From an uncultured Clostridia bacterium (lineage in GTDB: Bacteria > Bacillota > Clostridia > Lachnospirales > CAG-274), in the NCBI GenBank assembly GCA_947631975.1, contig CANRNM010000009.1, forward strand, positions 1 to 32,192: a DNA stretch of 32,192 nucleotides, given 5' to 3'. Below are positions 9,673-19,504 of this stretch, in pieces. The notes under the pieces were generated by a model. It did no database searches, had not been told where the DNA came from, and worked only from the letters and a program-made list of their open reading frames with translations. The first letter of the stretch is position 1, and the number at the start of each line of letters is the position of its first letter. Position numbers and translations under genes: made by a program.

Positions 9673-10203
9673 ATGAGGATATTTTTAGACCCGGGTCATG
9701 GAGGTTCAAATCCCGGCGCAGTGGGAGCAAACGGACTTGAAGAAGCGGATGTAAATCTGGATGTGGCGCTTAAAACGGGCAGACTGCTGCAAGCTGAAGG
9801 CTATACAGTAAACTATTCCAGAACGGACGATAAAAACGTAAGCCTTGCCGAAAGAGCGGCTCTTGCCAATCAATGGGGAGCGGACTATTTTGTGAGCATA
9901 CACTGCAACTCAAATGTAAACCCCATTTACAAGGGCACATCGACATATTTTTACAGAACGGGCACTATAGCCGAAAGTCTTGCACTTACCGTAAACAATG
10001 CTCTTGTTGAGGAGACAGACACAAAGGACTTGGGTATATTTTCCGCTAATTTTGCAGTGCTTAGGCTCACAAGAATGCCCGCGGTGCTTGTGGAGCTTGC
10101 CTTCATAAGCAATCCCGAGGAGGCGGAGCTTCTTGGCACGGAGAGCTTCAGACAAAAATGCGCCATAGGCATTTCAAGAGGAATAATAGCCTTTACAAGC
10201 TGA
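9673..10203 (+). CDS. N-acetylmuramoyl-L-alanine amidase (Amidase_3), no signal peptide
   Basis: IFLDPGHGGSNPGAVGANGLEEADVNL, VSIHCNSN, VLVELAFISNPEEAELL. Confidence 0.9.
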   Translation: MRIFLDPGHGGSNPGAVGANGLEEADVNLDVALKTGRLLQAEGYTVNYSRTDDKNVSLAERAALANQWGADYFVSIHCNSNVNPIYKGTSTYFYRTGTIAESLALTVNNALVEETDTKDLGIFSANFAVLRLTRMPAVLVELAFISNPEEAELLGTESFRQKCAIGISRGIIAFTS

Positions 10204-10209
10204 AACACA

Positions 10210-10236
10210 AAACCACCGACAAAAAATCGGTGGTTT
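10210..10236. terminator. Terminator hairpin between convergent genes
   Basis: AAACCACCGA-caaaaaa-TCGGTGGTTT. Confidence 0.85.
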
Positions 10237-10255
10237 ATATAATTTATAATTTTTA

Positions 10256-11071
10256 TTAATATGTTCCAATATCTATGCTGTTTATAATTACATCCTCTAT
10301 GGGCTTGTCGTTTTGAGTCGGTACTGCAGCGATCTCATCTACAATGGTTATGCCCTCGTACACCTGACCGAATACGGTATATGCCAGGTCGAGATAGGGA
10401 TAGCCGCCGCCTGCGTATGCGTCTATTACTTCCTGCGGGAATACATCGCCGTTTGTGAGCGTCTTGCCGTCCTTATTCTTGAACATAAGATTGCCGTTGA
10501 TATAGTCCTCGTCCATATTGAAGCCCTTTATTGCGTTCTGCATTTCCTCTCCCTGCGAATTCTGTACAATATAGAACTGGCTTCCGTTTGTGTCGGGACC
10601 TGCGTTTGCCATGCAAAGCGCGCCTCTTATATTTCTGAGGTCAAGCGACACCTCGTTTTCAAAAGCATCGCCCCATATGCTCTCTCCTCCGGTACCGTTG
10701 CCGTTGGGATCTCCGCCCTGTATCATGAACTGATTTATAACTCTGTGGAATGTAAGACCGTTGTAATAGCCCTCCGTTGCGTGAGTTGTGAAGTTTTCAA
10801 CTGCCTTGGGCGCATACTCGGGGAAAAGACGAACCTTTATGTCGCCGTGATTTGTATGGAAAACCGCTACGGGGTCTCCCTGCTTTACTGCCTCAAGCTG
10901 AGGAAGCGACTTGAAATCATCCAAAACAACAGTGCCGTACTGAGGCTGTTCTTCATCCGCAATGCCCGATTCCTCGGAGCTGCTCGAAGCGGAGCTCTCA
11001 CTCTTTCCGCATGCGCATAAGCTTGTCAAAGCCATTACAAGTGTAAGCGCAATAATAACTTTTTTCTTCAT
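10256..11071 (-). CDS. Cyclophilin-type peptidyl-prolyl isomerase, lipoprotein
   Basis: Lipobox MALTSLCACGKSES; FHRVINQFMIQGGDPNGNGTGG; NGSQFYIV. Confidence 0.93.
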   Translation of the reverse strand: MKKKVIIALTLVMALTSLCACGKSESSASSSSEESGIADEEQPQYGTVVLDDFKSLPQLEAVKQGDPVAVFHTNHGDIKVRLFPEYAPKAVENFTTHATEGYYNGLTFHRVINQFMIQGGDPNGNGTGGESIWGDAFENEVSLDLRNIRGALCMANAGPDTNGSQFYIVQNSQGEEMQNAIKGFNMDEDYINGNLMFKNKDGKTLTNGDVFPQEVIDAYAGGGYPYLDLAYTVFGQVYEGITIVDEIAAVPTQNDKPIEDVIINSIDIGTY

Positions 11072-11188
11072 ATCCTTATCCCCTTTACAAAATGATTATA
11101 GGATTTATATCCATTATATCTATAATATTTAATTATCCTTTTTTTGTCAAGAGATAAATTGAAATTTAATTATTAAATATAGCATATA

Positions 11189-11722
11189 TCAATTAAGAGC
11201 GTCATATATGCTGTCGGCTATCACCTCGGACATATTCATCACTACGGACAATCTGGTGCTCTGGAGCTGATTTATGCCGTTTAGGCTCCATTTATTTACT
11301 ATACCCGTTATTGAAATGTCCCCTATTCTGGAAAGCTTTTTGGATATTCCCGCGCCGGGGCTGAGAGAGCCCTCCCAAATGCTTAGGCTGCCAATGTGGT
11401 CGTATATGCCGAGGCTGGCGTCAATAGCTATTACCATGGGTTTATCGTAGGTATCATAGAGCTGTTTTATTTTTTCATCCATATTGACGGCGTGTACGGG
11501 TCTGTCTATAGTGCCCATTACATTATCCATACCCAAGGACATAAGCCTTGTGCCCACAAGAGGACCCAGCGAGTCGCCCGTCGCCCTGTCGGTGCCGATG
11601 CAGAATATAACTATGCAGTTATGTTTGTCCTTATGGTTTGAGATATGTTTTTTTATACTGCTGCTAAGCATATGCCTGCAGTTGATGTCCGATACAGATA
11701 TATATTCCCTGTCGCTGTACAC
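11189..11722 (-). CDS. yyaC: YyaC-like spore protein (DUF1256 family, GPR-like)
   Basis: CIGTDRATGDSLGPLVGTRL, IDASLG, GSLSPGAGISKKLSRIGDISITGIVN. Confidence 0.85.
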   Translation of the reverse strand: MYSDREYISVSDINCRHMLSSSIKKHISNHKDKHNCIVIFCIGTDRATGDSLGPLVGTRLMSLGMDNVMGTIDRPVHAVNMDEKIKQLYDTYDKPMVIAIDASLGIYDHIGSLSIWEGSLSPGAGISKKLSRIGDISITGIVNKWSLNGINQLQSTRLSVVMNMSEVIADSIYDALN

Positions 11723-11899
11723 TTTACCACCTCTTTTATTAATATAAACAAAATTAAATTAATTATGTATCGGGCGCACCGCACCTAATTTGAAATTATT
11801 TGCGGATAAAAATAACATATGTGCAACAGACTTTGACATAATACTTTTTTGCTATCTGCTATTATTTGTACATAAATCATTAACGAAAGGGTGTCTTGA

Positions 11900-12976
11900 A
11901 TGACGAATGACGAAGCTAACAGCTTACCTAACAATGTTAAACAAATAGGCAGTATCTCGGGAAACGACAGAATATATCTTGAGGACTATGCCGGTACATA
12001 TCTTGAACAATATGCCTCATCACAGAACGGGAGCGAAAAGATTGCCCTGCTCGTGGGCAGAAATCTTACAATAAATAATGACAACGTGCTTTTTATAAGC
12101 GGAGTGATACAGGGAAAATATACCATACAGAAAAACGGTATGCCCGAGCTTACCGAAAAAAGCTGGCAATATGCCGAAAAGCAGATAGAAATGTATTTCA
12201 AGGACTGCGCCGTTGTGGGCTGGGCATATGTACAGCCCGGCTTTGAGGACTATATAAGCGAAAAGCTCTGCAGCTTTCAGAAGCAGTGCATAGCCAAGGG
12301 GCTCCAGGTGCTCTACATAACCGATCCCGCCGAAAAGATATCGGGCTTTTACAGATGGAACAACAACGAAGAAAACTTCGAGGCTATAAACGGATACATA
12401 ATATATTATGAAAAGAACGAGGGCATGCACGAATATATGCTTGAAAACAAAATAAAGGAGGACAAGCCATCGGAGGAAAGCAGAGATGAAGCCACGGATG
12501 CGGGAGCCAGAGCCAGAGCCGTTACATCGGCAAAGAAAAAGAAAAAAGGCAGGCACTATTCGCAGGCAGACCAGACAAGGACTATAAATCTTTTGGGCAG
12601 TCTGAGCTTTGTTATGCTTTTGGTTTGCTTTATAATGGGAGTGGGACTGGTACAAAATGACGAAAGGATAAATTCTTTAGAGCTTCAGCTGGCATCGCTT
12701 GAAAACGAATTTGAGAACACAAAGGAAGTATTTGCGGCGTATACCGCGGCACAGGAAACCACCGCACAGACCACCATCGAAACGACCACAGAGGAAACAA
12801 CGCTTCAGAAAAAAGCCGAAGCCGAACCTGTGAGATATACCGTAAAAACAGGCGATACTCTTATTAAGATAAGCAATACAAAGTACGGAAGCTCCGCAAG
12901 AGTGGACGATATCAAAGAGCTTAACGACCTTAAGAGCGATAAAATTATAGTGGGCAAAACATTGCTTCTGCCCTAG
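11900..12976 (+). CDS. Single-pass membrane protein: JAB/MPN-like N-terminal region, TM, coiled coil, C-terminal LysM
   Basis: VVGWAYVQPGFED...LYITDPAEKISGFYRW resembles a degenerate JAB fold; basic KKKKKGRH then TM LLGSLSFVMLLVCFIMGVGLV; LysM YTVKTGDTLIKISNTKYGSSARVDDIKELN. Confidence 0.75.
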   Translation: MTNDEANSLPNNVKQIGSISGNDRIYLEDYAGTYLEQYASSQNGSEKIALLVGRNLTINNDNVLFISGVIQGKYTIQKNGMPELTEKSWQYAEKQIEMYFKDCAVVGWAYVQPGFEDYISEKLCSFQKQCIAKGLQVLYITDPAEKISGFYRWNNNEENFEAINGYIIYYEKNEGMHEYMLENKIKEDKPSEESRDEATDAGARARAVTSAKKKKKGRHYSQADQTRTINLLGSLSFVMLLVCFIMGVGLVQNDERINSLELQLASLENEFENTKEVFAAYTAAQETTAQTTIETTTEETTLQKKAEAEPVRYTVKTGDTLIKISNTKYGSSARVDDIKELNDLKSDKIIVGKTLLLP

Positions 12977-12991
12977 GAGAGTGAAAAAAAT

Positions 12992-13615
12992 ATGAACAAT
13001 GAACTTGCTGCGGCTCTGGCGCATGAAATAAAAAATCCCATAGCGCTTATAAGAGCTAATATAGATTATCTTAAGCTGAGCACAGGACAGGAATACGAAA
13101 GGTATTTTGATATAATAAATAAGGAGCTTAACAAGCTTAACAGCCTTATTTCCGACTACACGGAGATACTTCAGCCGGAGATAAGAAACGAAATAATATA
13201 TCCCGAGGACCTTATATACGATGTTACAGAGGAATTTGCCATACTCGGCAAGAAGGATATAAGCTTTGAGTTTAAAATTGACGGCGATATAAGGCTTAAG
13301 GGCGACTACAAAAAGCTGTCAATACTGCTCTTTAATATTTACAAAAATTCGGCAGAGGCAATAAAGGAAAACGGAGTAATAAGGACAAGCCTATACGGCA
13401 AAGACGGCAATATAATAATAGAAATCGAGGACAACGGAGGAGGAATAGCGCAGGATATAATAAAAAATGTAGGGACGCCTTTTTTTACTACAAAATCGGG
13501 CGGAAGCGGGCTTGGAATAATGATTTGCAGGACCGTTATGGAAGCCCACGGCGGAGAGATACATATTGAGAACACAAAAAACGGCTGTCTTACAAGACTG
13601 ATATTCCACAAATAA
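12992..13615 (+). CDS. Short soluble histidine kinase (HisKA + HATPase, no sensor domain)
   Basis: H-box LAAALAHEIKNPIALIRANIDYL; N-box NIYKNSAEAI; IEIEDNGGGI; GGSGLGIMIC; starts 15 nt after the LysM gene. Confidence 0.9.
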   Translation: MNNELAAALAHEIKNPIALIRANIDYLKLSTGQEYERYFDIINKELNKLNSLISDYTEILQPEIRNEIIYPEDLIYDVTEEFAILGKKDISFEFKIDGDIRLKGDYKKLSILLFNIYKNSAEAIKENGVIRTSLYGKDGNIIIEIEDNGGGIAQDIIKNVGTPFFTTKSGGSGLGIMICRTVMEAHGGEIHIENTKNGCLTRLIFHK

Positions 13616-13680
13616 ATTTGCTATTTATTTCAAATTGAGTTATACTAATATAAACGCAATAAAACTCAAGGAGAATAGCT

Positions 13681-15624
13681 ATGGAAAGAATGCAGGAACT
13701 TATAGAAATACTTAACAGGGCGTCAAGAGCCTATTATCAAGAGGACAGAGAGATAATGAGCGACTTTGAATATGACAGGCTCTACGATGAGCTTTGCTCG
13801 CTCGAAAACGAAAGCGGTATAGTGCTTTCGTCAAGCCCTACGCAGAAGGTAGGACATCAGGTCTTGAGCTCCCTGCAAAAGGTCAGACACGAAAGCCGTA
13901 TGCTCTCACTTGACAAAACAAAGAGTATTGAGGCTCTTAAGGACTTCTTAGGGGAGCACAGGGGTATTCTTTCCTACAAAATGGACGGGCTTACCGTGGT
14001 GCTTACCTATCGCGACGGAGAGCTTTATCAGGCTGTTACGAGAGGTAACGGCGAAATTGGCGAGGATATAACGCATAACGCCAGATTTTTCAAAAACATA
14101 CCTCTTAAGATAAGCTTCAAGGGCGAGCTTGTGCTAAGAGGCGAGGCTGTCATTTCATTTGATGACTTCAATATAATAAACGAAAAGCTGGAAGCCGACG
14201 ACAAATATAAAAATCCCAGAAATCTTTGCAGCGGAACGGTAAGACAGCTCAATTCCGAGATTGCGGCAAAGAGAAATGTATGCTTTATAGCCTTCGCCCT
14301 TGTTAAGGCGGACGATATAGACTTCGGCGACGACAAGAACAGCAGATTTAAATGGCTGGAAAAAATGGGCTTTGAGTGCGTTCAGCGCAAAATAGTGGAT
14401 AAGGACAATATAGAAAATGCCGTAAAGGAATTTGAAGCGCAGATACCCGACAATCCCTTCGCTACGGACGGACTTGTGCTCACATTCAGCAGTATGGAAT
14501 ATTCCTCATCCTTGGGCGAAACTGCCAAATTCCCCAGAGATTCCATTGCCTTTAAATGGGCGGACGAGCTTGCCGAAACAAGACTTCTGGCTGTGGAATG
14601 GAGCACATCCAGAACGGGACTTATAAATCCCATAGCTATATTCGAGCCCGTGGAGCTTGAAGGAACGACGGTCGAAAGAGCCTCTCTTCACAATATCAGC
14701 ATAATTGAAGGGCTTGAACTGGGCATAGGCGACAAAATAAAGGTATATAAAGCCAATATGATAATACCGCAGGTCGCCGAAAACATCACAAGAAGCAACA
14801 GCCTTGAAATACCCTCCGTATGCCCCGTATGTAAGGAAGAAGCCGAAATAATAGGCTTAAGGGACGGAAAGGCTCTTAAATGCACAAATCCTAACTGCAG
14901 AGCGCAGAGAGTTTGCTCTCTCGAGCACTTTGTGTCAAGGGACGCAATGAATATAGAGGGTCTTTCGGAAGCTACAATAGAAAAATTCATAGATAAGGGC
15001 TTCTTGGATAATTATACCGATTTTTTCAGGCTTGAAAGATACAAAGACGATATAATCGCTATGGAGGGCTTCGGCGAAAAATCCTATAACAATCTTATAA
15101 ACGCCATAGAAAGAAGCCGTGATGCAGCCCTGCCCAACTTTATATATGCCCTTGGAATAAACAATGTGGGCTTGAGCAATGCAAAGCTTCTTTGCAAAAA
15201 ATACAGAAATTCGCTTGAGGATATAAGGAACGCGGAGTTTGACGAGCTTATTGCCGTTGACGGCTTCGGCGAGGTGATAGCCAGAAACATAATAAAATAT
15301 TTTGATTCGGAGAGCAGTAACAAACTTCTTGACGAGGCTCTTGAATTTATACACTTTAAACAAAGCGACGAAGACGAAGGCGGAACACTACTTGAGGGAA
15401 AGACCTTTGTAATAACGGGCGATGTGCATATATTCAAAAACAGGAAGGAAATGCAGTCAAAAATAGAAGAACTCGGCGGAAAGGTTACAGGAAGTGTGAG
15501 CGCAAAAACAACATACCTTGTAAACAACAACATAAACTCCTCATCCTCAAAGAACAAAAAAGCCAAGGAGCTTGGAATACCCATAATAAGCGAAGAGGAC
15601 TTCATGGAAATGATAAGAGAATAA
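13681..15624 (+). CDS. ligA: NAD-dependent DNA ligase
   Basis: YKMDGLTVVLTYRDG (KxDG), CPVCKEEAEI...CTNPNCRAQ zinc finger, HhH repeats, C-terminal BRCT (KTFVITGDVHIFKNR). Confidence 0.96.
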   Translation: MERMQELIEILNRASRAYYQEDREIMSDFEYDRLYDELCSLENESGIVLSSSPTQKVGHQVLSSLQKVRHESRMLSLDKTKSIEALKDFLGEHRGILSYKMDGLTVVLTYRDGELYQAVTRGNGEIGEDITHNARFFKNIPLKISFKGELVLRGEAVISFDDFNIINEKLEADDKYKNPRNLCSGTVRQLNSEIAAKRNVCFIAFALVKADDIDFGDDKNSRFKWLEKMGFECVQRKIVDKDNIENAVKEFEAQIPDNPFATDGLVLTFSSMEYSSSLGETAKFPRDSIAFKWADELAETRLLAVEWSTSRTGLINPIAIFEPVELEGTTVERASLHNISIIEGLELGIGDKIKVYKANMIIPQVAENITRSNSLEIPSVCPVCKEEAEIIGLRDGKALKCTNPNCRAQRVCSLEHFVSRDAMNIEGLSEATIEKFIDKGFLDNYTDFFRLERYKDDIIAMEGFGEKSYNNLINAIERSRDAALPNFIYALGINNVGLSNAKLLCKKYRNSLEDIRNAEFDELIAVDGFGEVIARNIIKYFDSESSNKLLDEALEFIHFKQSDEDEGGTLLEGKTFVITGDVHIFKNRKEMQSKIEELGGKVTGSVSAKTTYLVNNNINSSSSKNKKAKELGIPIISEEDFMEMIRE

Positions 15625-15660
15625 TAAATATCCCCTGCGTTGGCGGGGGATATATTTATT
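15623..15660. terminator. Terminator hairpin between convergent genes
   Basis: AAATATCCCCtGCgttgGCGGGGGATATATTT. Confidence 0.8.
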
Positions 15661-16821
15661 ATTTATTTCCGTATAATAATTTATACAATGTGGGATTCAG
15701 CTCATATTCCTTGATAAGAGCTTCAAGCTCGGCTTTTTTATGTTCATCGGGCTTTTTGTCTGTCTTGACCGACCTTATCATTATATTTTTGGGCGTATGC
15801 TCCATGTCTATAAATTCCATCACCTTGACATCATAGCCCATAAGCTCGATAAGTCTTGCTCTTATTGCGTCCGTCATGAGAGCCGAAAAGCGTTCTTTTA
15901 TAATACCGTGTTCCAGCATAATATCCATTTTGTCATTTTTTATCTGAGAAAAAAGCTCGTGCTGACAGCAGGGAACATTCATCATTACTTTACAGCCCCA
16001 ACGTATGCCGTGATATATAGCGTAGTCGGTTGCGGTATCGCAGGCATGGAGGGTTATTATCATGGATATTCGCTCATCCTTGTTTTCAATGTCCGCAATG
16101 TCCTCGCAGTAAAACTTAAGATCGTTAAAGCCGAATTTATCCGCAAGCGAATTGCAGTAGTCCACAACATCTTTTTTGAGGTCATAGCCCCTAATTTCAA
16201 TATTTTTGTTATTCAGAATATTGAAATAATGATAAATTGCAAATGTAAGATAGCTTTTTCCGCAGCCCATATCTATAATGACGGAATTATCGGGTATATA
16301 TTCTTCCACATCCCTAAGCATTTCAAGAAATTTATTTATCTGTCTGAATTTCTTTTGCCTGTGGGCGGGCACAATGCCCTTTTATCCATGAGCCCCAGCT
16401 TATAAAGCCAGTCCGTATATTCGCCTTCGGGTATGATATAATTTTTATGCTTGTTGTGCTCTCTTACGGAATGTGAAAAATTTATATTGTCCTTTACTCC
16501 CGTGAGCGTAAACTGCCTTTTCTTATTCATAAGCAGGGTGCACAGCTTATCCGCTCTTATGTTGCACTGCTTGAAATTTGCCTGCATCCTCTCCAGCACA
16601 GCGTCAAACACATCGTCGGGAGATATGTTGCTGTGCACGACCTTATCCTTTGTATATTCGGAAAACTGATAGCAAAGCCCATCTTTTAGCATTATGGCTT
16701 CCGCCTTTATTTTTATGACGGCTTCGCTCTTTTTTATGGGAGAGCTTATTGTTATGCTTTCTATTGAATTTTTGTCTATCAAGCCTTCAAGCTGATTTTT
16801 TACATCTGTAATATCAAGCAT
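15659..16821 (-). pseudogene. Class I SAM-dependent methyltransferase split by a -1 frameshift into 16821..16336 and 16372..15659
   Basis: Downstream ORF has IIDMGCGKSYLTFAIYHYF; upstream ORF ends YTDWLYKLGLMDKR then runs out of frame. Adding one A to the A4 run (T4 at 16380-16383 on +) gives LGLMDKKGIVPAHRQKKFRQINKFLE. Confidence 0.8.
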
Positions 16822-17094
16822 TTATTCTTCCTCGCAAATTTTTAGACATTTTTCGCGGTCTGTATCCACCAGAATTATGTCCGAACCTATTTTTACAACA
16901 TTGCACCAGTCTATACAGTATTCCTTCTTTTTGCCGAAAAATGAGAAAATACCTTTTACAGCGGGTACAATTATATGCCTTATCTTTCCGTCGCAGCAGT
17001 CAACGCTCACATCGCACTCAGAGCCCAGTCTGCTGCCGTCGCGCACATTTATGACCTCCTTGTCCATAAGTCTTGATGTTTCAAAAGCGTTCAT
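16822..17094 (-). CDS. YlmC/YmxH family sporulation protein (PRC-barrel)
   Basis: LMDKEVINVRDGSRLGSECDVSVDCCDGKIRHIIVP. Confidence 0.9.
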   Translation of the reverse strand: MNAFETSRLMDKEVINVRDGSRLGSECDVSVDCCDGKIRHIIVPAVKGIFSFFGKKKEYCIDWCNVVKIGSDIILVDTDREKCLKICEEE

Positions 17095-17142
17095 ATTATC
17101 ACCCCTAGAAATATATGCGGGGCAAAGAATGTACTAAAACAC

Positions 17143-17937
17143 CTAAAAGCCTATTCTTTCAAGCCAGTTGCAGTAGAGGGAAAACCACTGCTCCGTTCCC
17201 CTTATGCCTTCGGCAAGGTCTATGCCGTGTTTGCCGTCCGGGAAAATATGAAGCTCGAATACACAGCCTTTTTCTTTTAAAGCCGATGCCATTTCAATGG
17301 AATTTCGGCAGTCAACGCCCTTGTCACCTACGGTATGCCATATAAATACCGGAGGCATATCCTCTCTGACAGAATTTTCAAGCGAAAAATCATACTTAAG
17401 TTCTTCGCTTCCCATGCAGAGATTATCGCCCGAACGGAAATGCGACACGGGCTTTGTGAGGCTTATTACGGGATAGCAAAGACAGAGAGCGTCGGGTCTT
17501 GCCGACAATGCGTCCGCGCCGTCTATTGCTTCATAGTCGTATTTGTCATAAAATTCCGTGGTAAGTCCTGCAAGATGAGCGCCTGCACTGAAGCCCATTA
17601 TGCCTATTTTGTCGGCATATATGTTGTATCTATCGGCATTATATCTTATGTAGCGCATAGCTCTTTTGCTGTCCCAAAGCTGAATGGGATGCGCGTAGGG
17701 CGCAATTCTGTAATATAGCACAAAGGCGCTTATGCCCTTTTCGTTGAGTCTTTTTGCAACATTTGCTCCCTCGTGGTCTGCCAGATGGTCATAGCCGCCG
17801 CCCGGAAGTATGAGCACACAGCTGTGCTTTTTGCCGTCGTATATTACAAATTCCTCAAGCTCGGGCTTGTTTATATTTTGTCCGCAGTCATATTCCTCAT
17901 TGTAGCCAAGAGGCTTATCATTCCATATATTCAGCAT
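17143..17937 (-). CDS. Alpha/beta hydrolase, acetyl-esterase/BD-FAE-like
   Basis: ILPGGGYDHLADHEG, GIMGFSAGAHLAGL (GxSxG), PVFIWHTVGDKGVD, GKHGID; RBS aaaggagaaaaca before ATG 17937. Confidence 0.9.
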   Translation of the reverse strand: MLNIWNDKPLGYNEEYDCGQNINKPELEEFVIYDGKKHSCVLILPGGGYDHLADHEGANVAKRLNEKGISAFVLYYRIAPYAHPIQLWDSKRAMRYIRYNADRYNIYADKIGIMGFSAGAHLAGLTTEFYDKYDYEAIDGADALSARPDALCLCYPVISLTKPVSHFRSGDNLCMGSEELKYDFSLENSVREDMPPVFIWHTVGDKGVDCRNSIEMASALKEKGCVFELHIFPDGKHGIDLAEGIRGTEQWFSLYCNWLERIGF

Positions 17938-17951
17938 TGTTTTCTCCTTTG

Positions 17952-18827
17952 TCATAGCGTGAGTATTTCATATCCGTTTTCGGTAACGAGCACCGTATGC
18001 TCCCACTGCGCCGAAAGGCTTCCGTCCGCCGTTGTAACCGTCCAGCTGTCCTCGGAGGATACCTTGCAGTCCCATGTGCCTTCGTTTATCATAGGCTCTA
18101 CGGTGAACACCATTCCGGGCACCATTATCATTGTTTTTCTGTCCGTTCTGTAGTGATTCACAACGGGGTCCTCGTGAAATTTCAGCCCTACTCCGTGTCC
18201 GCAAAGCGCCCTCACAACGCCGTAGCCGTTTTCATCCGCAATGTCGTTTATAACATTGCCTATGTCCGAAACGGGTCTGTAGGGCTTTATGGCGTCTATT
18301 CCCGAAAGCATACATTTTTTTGTAACCTCCACAAGCTTCTTTGCGTTTTCGGGTACGTCGCCTATCATATACATTCGGCTCATATCCGAATAATAGCCGT
18401 TAAGTATTGTCGTTATGTCCACATTTACAATATCTCCGTTTTTGAGTATTTCCCTCTCCGAAGGTATGCCGTGGCAGACAACATTGTTTATGGATGTACA
18501 GCAGTGCTTGGGGAAGTCCTCATACTTATAGTCTGCGCATATTCCGCCCGCGTCCTCCGTCATTTCATACACAAGCCTGTCTATCGCCTCCGTGGACACC
18601 CCTTCTTTTATAAATCCATCAAGCGCGTCCATGATGGCTATTGATACCCTTGCGCTTTCTCTTATGCCCTGTATCTGTTCGGGAAACAGTATAAGATGTC
18701 TGTCGGGTATGGGATAGCCCTTTTCAACATATTCCTTAAGATTTTCTTCGTCGCTTCTTTCGTGGCACTGCTTGTATTTTTTGCCGCAGCCGCACCAGCA
18801 TTTATCATTTCTGCCTATTTTAAACAA
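17952..18827 (-). CDS. map: Methionyl aminopeptidase type I with N-terminal SEC-C zinc motif
   Basis: GRNDKCWCGCGKKYKQCH; VCHGIPSEREILKNGDIVNVDITT; CGHGVGLKFHEDP; VFTVEPMIN. Confidence 0.95.
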   Translation of the reverse strand: MFKIGRNDKCWCGCGKKYKQCHERSDEENLKEYVEKGYPIPDRHLILFPEQIQGIRESARVSIAIMDALDGFIKEGVSTEAIDRLVYEMTEDAGGICADYKYEDFPKHCCTSINNVVCHGIPSEREILKNGDIVNVDITTILNGYYSDMSRMYMIGDVPENAKKLVEVTKKCMLSGIDAIKPYRPVSDIGNVINDIADENGYGVVRALCGHGVGLKFHEDPVVNHYRTDRKTMIMVPGMVFTVEPMINEGTWDCKVSSEDSWTVTTADGSLSAQWEHTVLVTENGYEILTL

Positions 18828-19504
18828 AGCTCAGGCTCCTTTCTGTAAAACTCGACTATATCCTCATAGTCCTTTATTTTGAGCGTTTTCATGCCCTCCT
18901 CGCGGGCAGTATACACTCCCCTTTTAATACGCACAAAATAATTGTAGTGGTTTCTGCTCAAAACCTTTTTTATATTTTCCTTACATTCCCTCATGTTTAT
19001 ACTGCCGTATTTCTCTATGTAGCAAAGCGCGGCTATAAGGCTTTCCTTATGCGCCGTAACTATTTTTCGCCTTGACTGACCGCCGAGGTTCAGAGACATT
19101 TTTCTGGCGGAGACCTCTTTTTCTATGCCCCTTCGCCTTGACCGCTTTGCGCTTGTGTCTTCTCCACGGGGCTCCAGCACTATGTCCGCCCTTTTGGTGG
19201 AATTGAGCACAACTATAAGTCCGCAGTCAATCGCCCTTAAGATATCCAGTTTTTTTCTGAACGCCGCCGAACGCATATTCTTGGGTCTTGGTATGACGGC
19301 GTATACATAGGGCGTCATTTTTTTGCGGTTGACAAGCTGATATATGAGCTCTATGGTAAAGCCTCTTTTTAGCTCGCATATCACAGTTATATCATCCCTT
19401 GTAGCCACAACGTCGCAGTTCATGACCTCTGCGTCCACCTTGAAACCCAAGCCTTCAAAGAATTTTTGAACGGGAGCATAAAGCTCTGTTTCGCTTTTTA
19501 TCAT
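18815..19504 (-). CDS. DUF2161-like protein: PD-(D/E)xK-type core with C-terminal winged-helix-like region
   Basis: MNCDVVATRDDITVICELKRGFTIELIYQLVNRK (D...ExK); C-terminal IAALCYIEKYGSINMRECKENIKKVLSRNHYNYFVRIKRGVYT. Confidence 0.7.
   Translation of the reverse strand: MIKSETELYAPVQKFFEGLGFKVDAEVMNCDVVATRDDITVICELKRGFTIELIYQLVNRKKMTPYVYAVIPRPKNMRSAAFRKKLDILRAIDCGLIVVLNSTKRADIVLEPRGEDTSAKRSRRRGIEKEVSARKMSLNLGGQSRRKIVTAHKESLIAALCYIEKYGSINMRECKENIKKVLSRNHYNYFVRIKRGVYTAREEGMKTLKIKDYEDIVEFYRKEPELCLK

Noticed and set aside
11833-11865. TTGACA ... TATTAT promoter for the LysM gene
   Set aside because: Spacing is 21 nt, too long for a standard promoter; the TGCTATTAT extended -10 may act alone but support is weak.
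16370-16390. Programmed -1 ribosomal frameshifting in the methyltransferase
   Set aside because: GAT AAA AGG GCA is not a slippery X_XXY_YYZ heptamer in the zero frame; a one-base indel in the A4 run is simpler.
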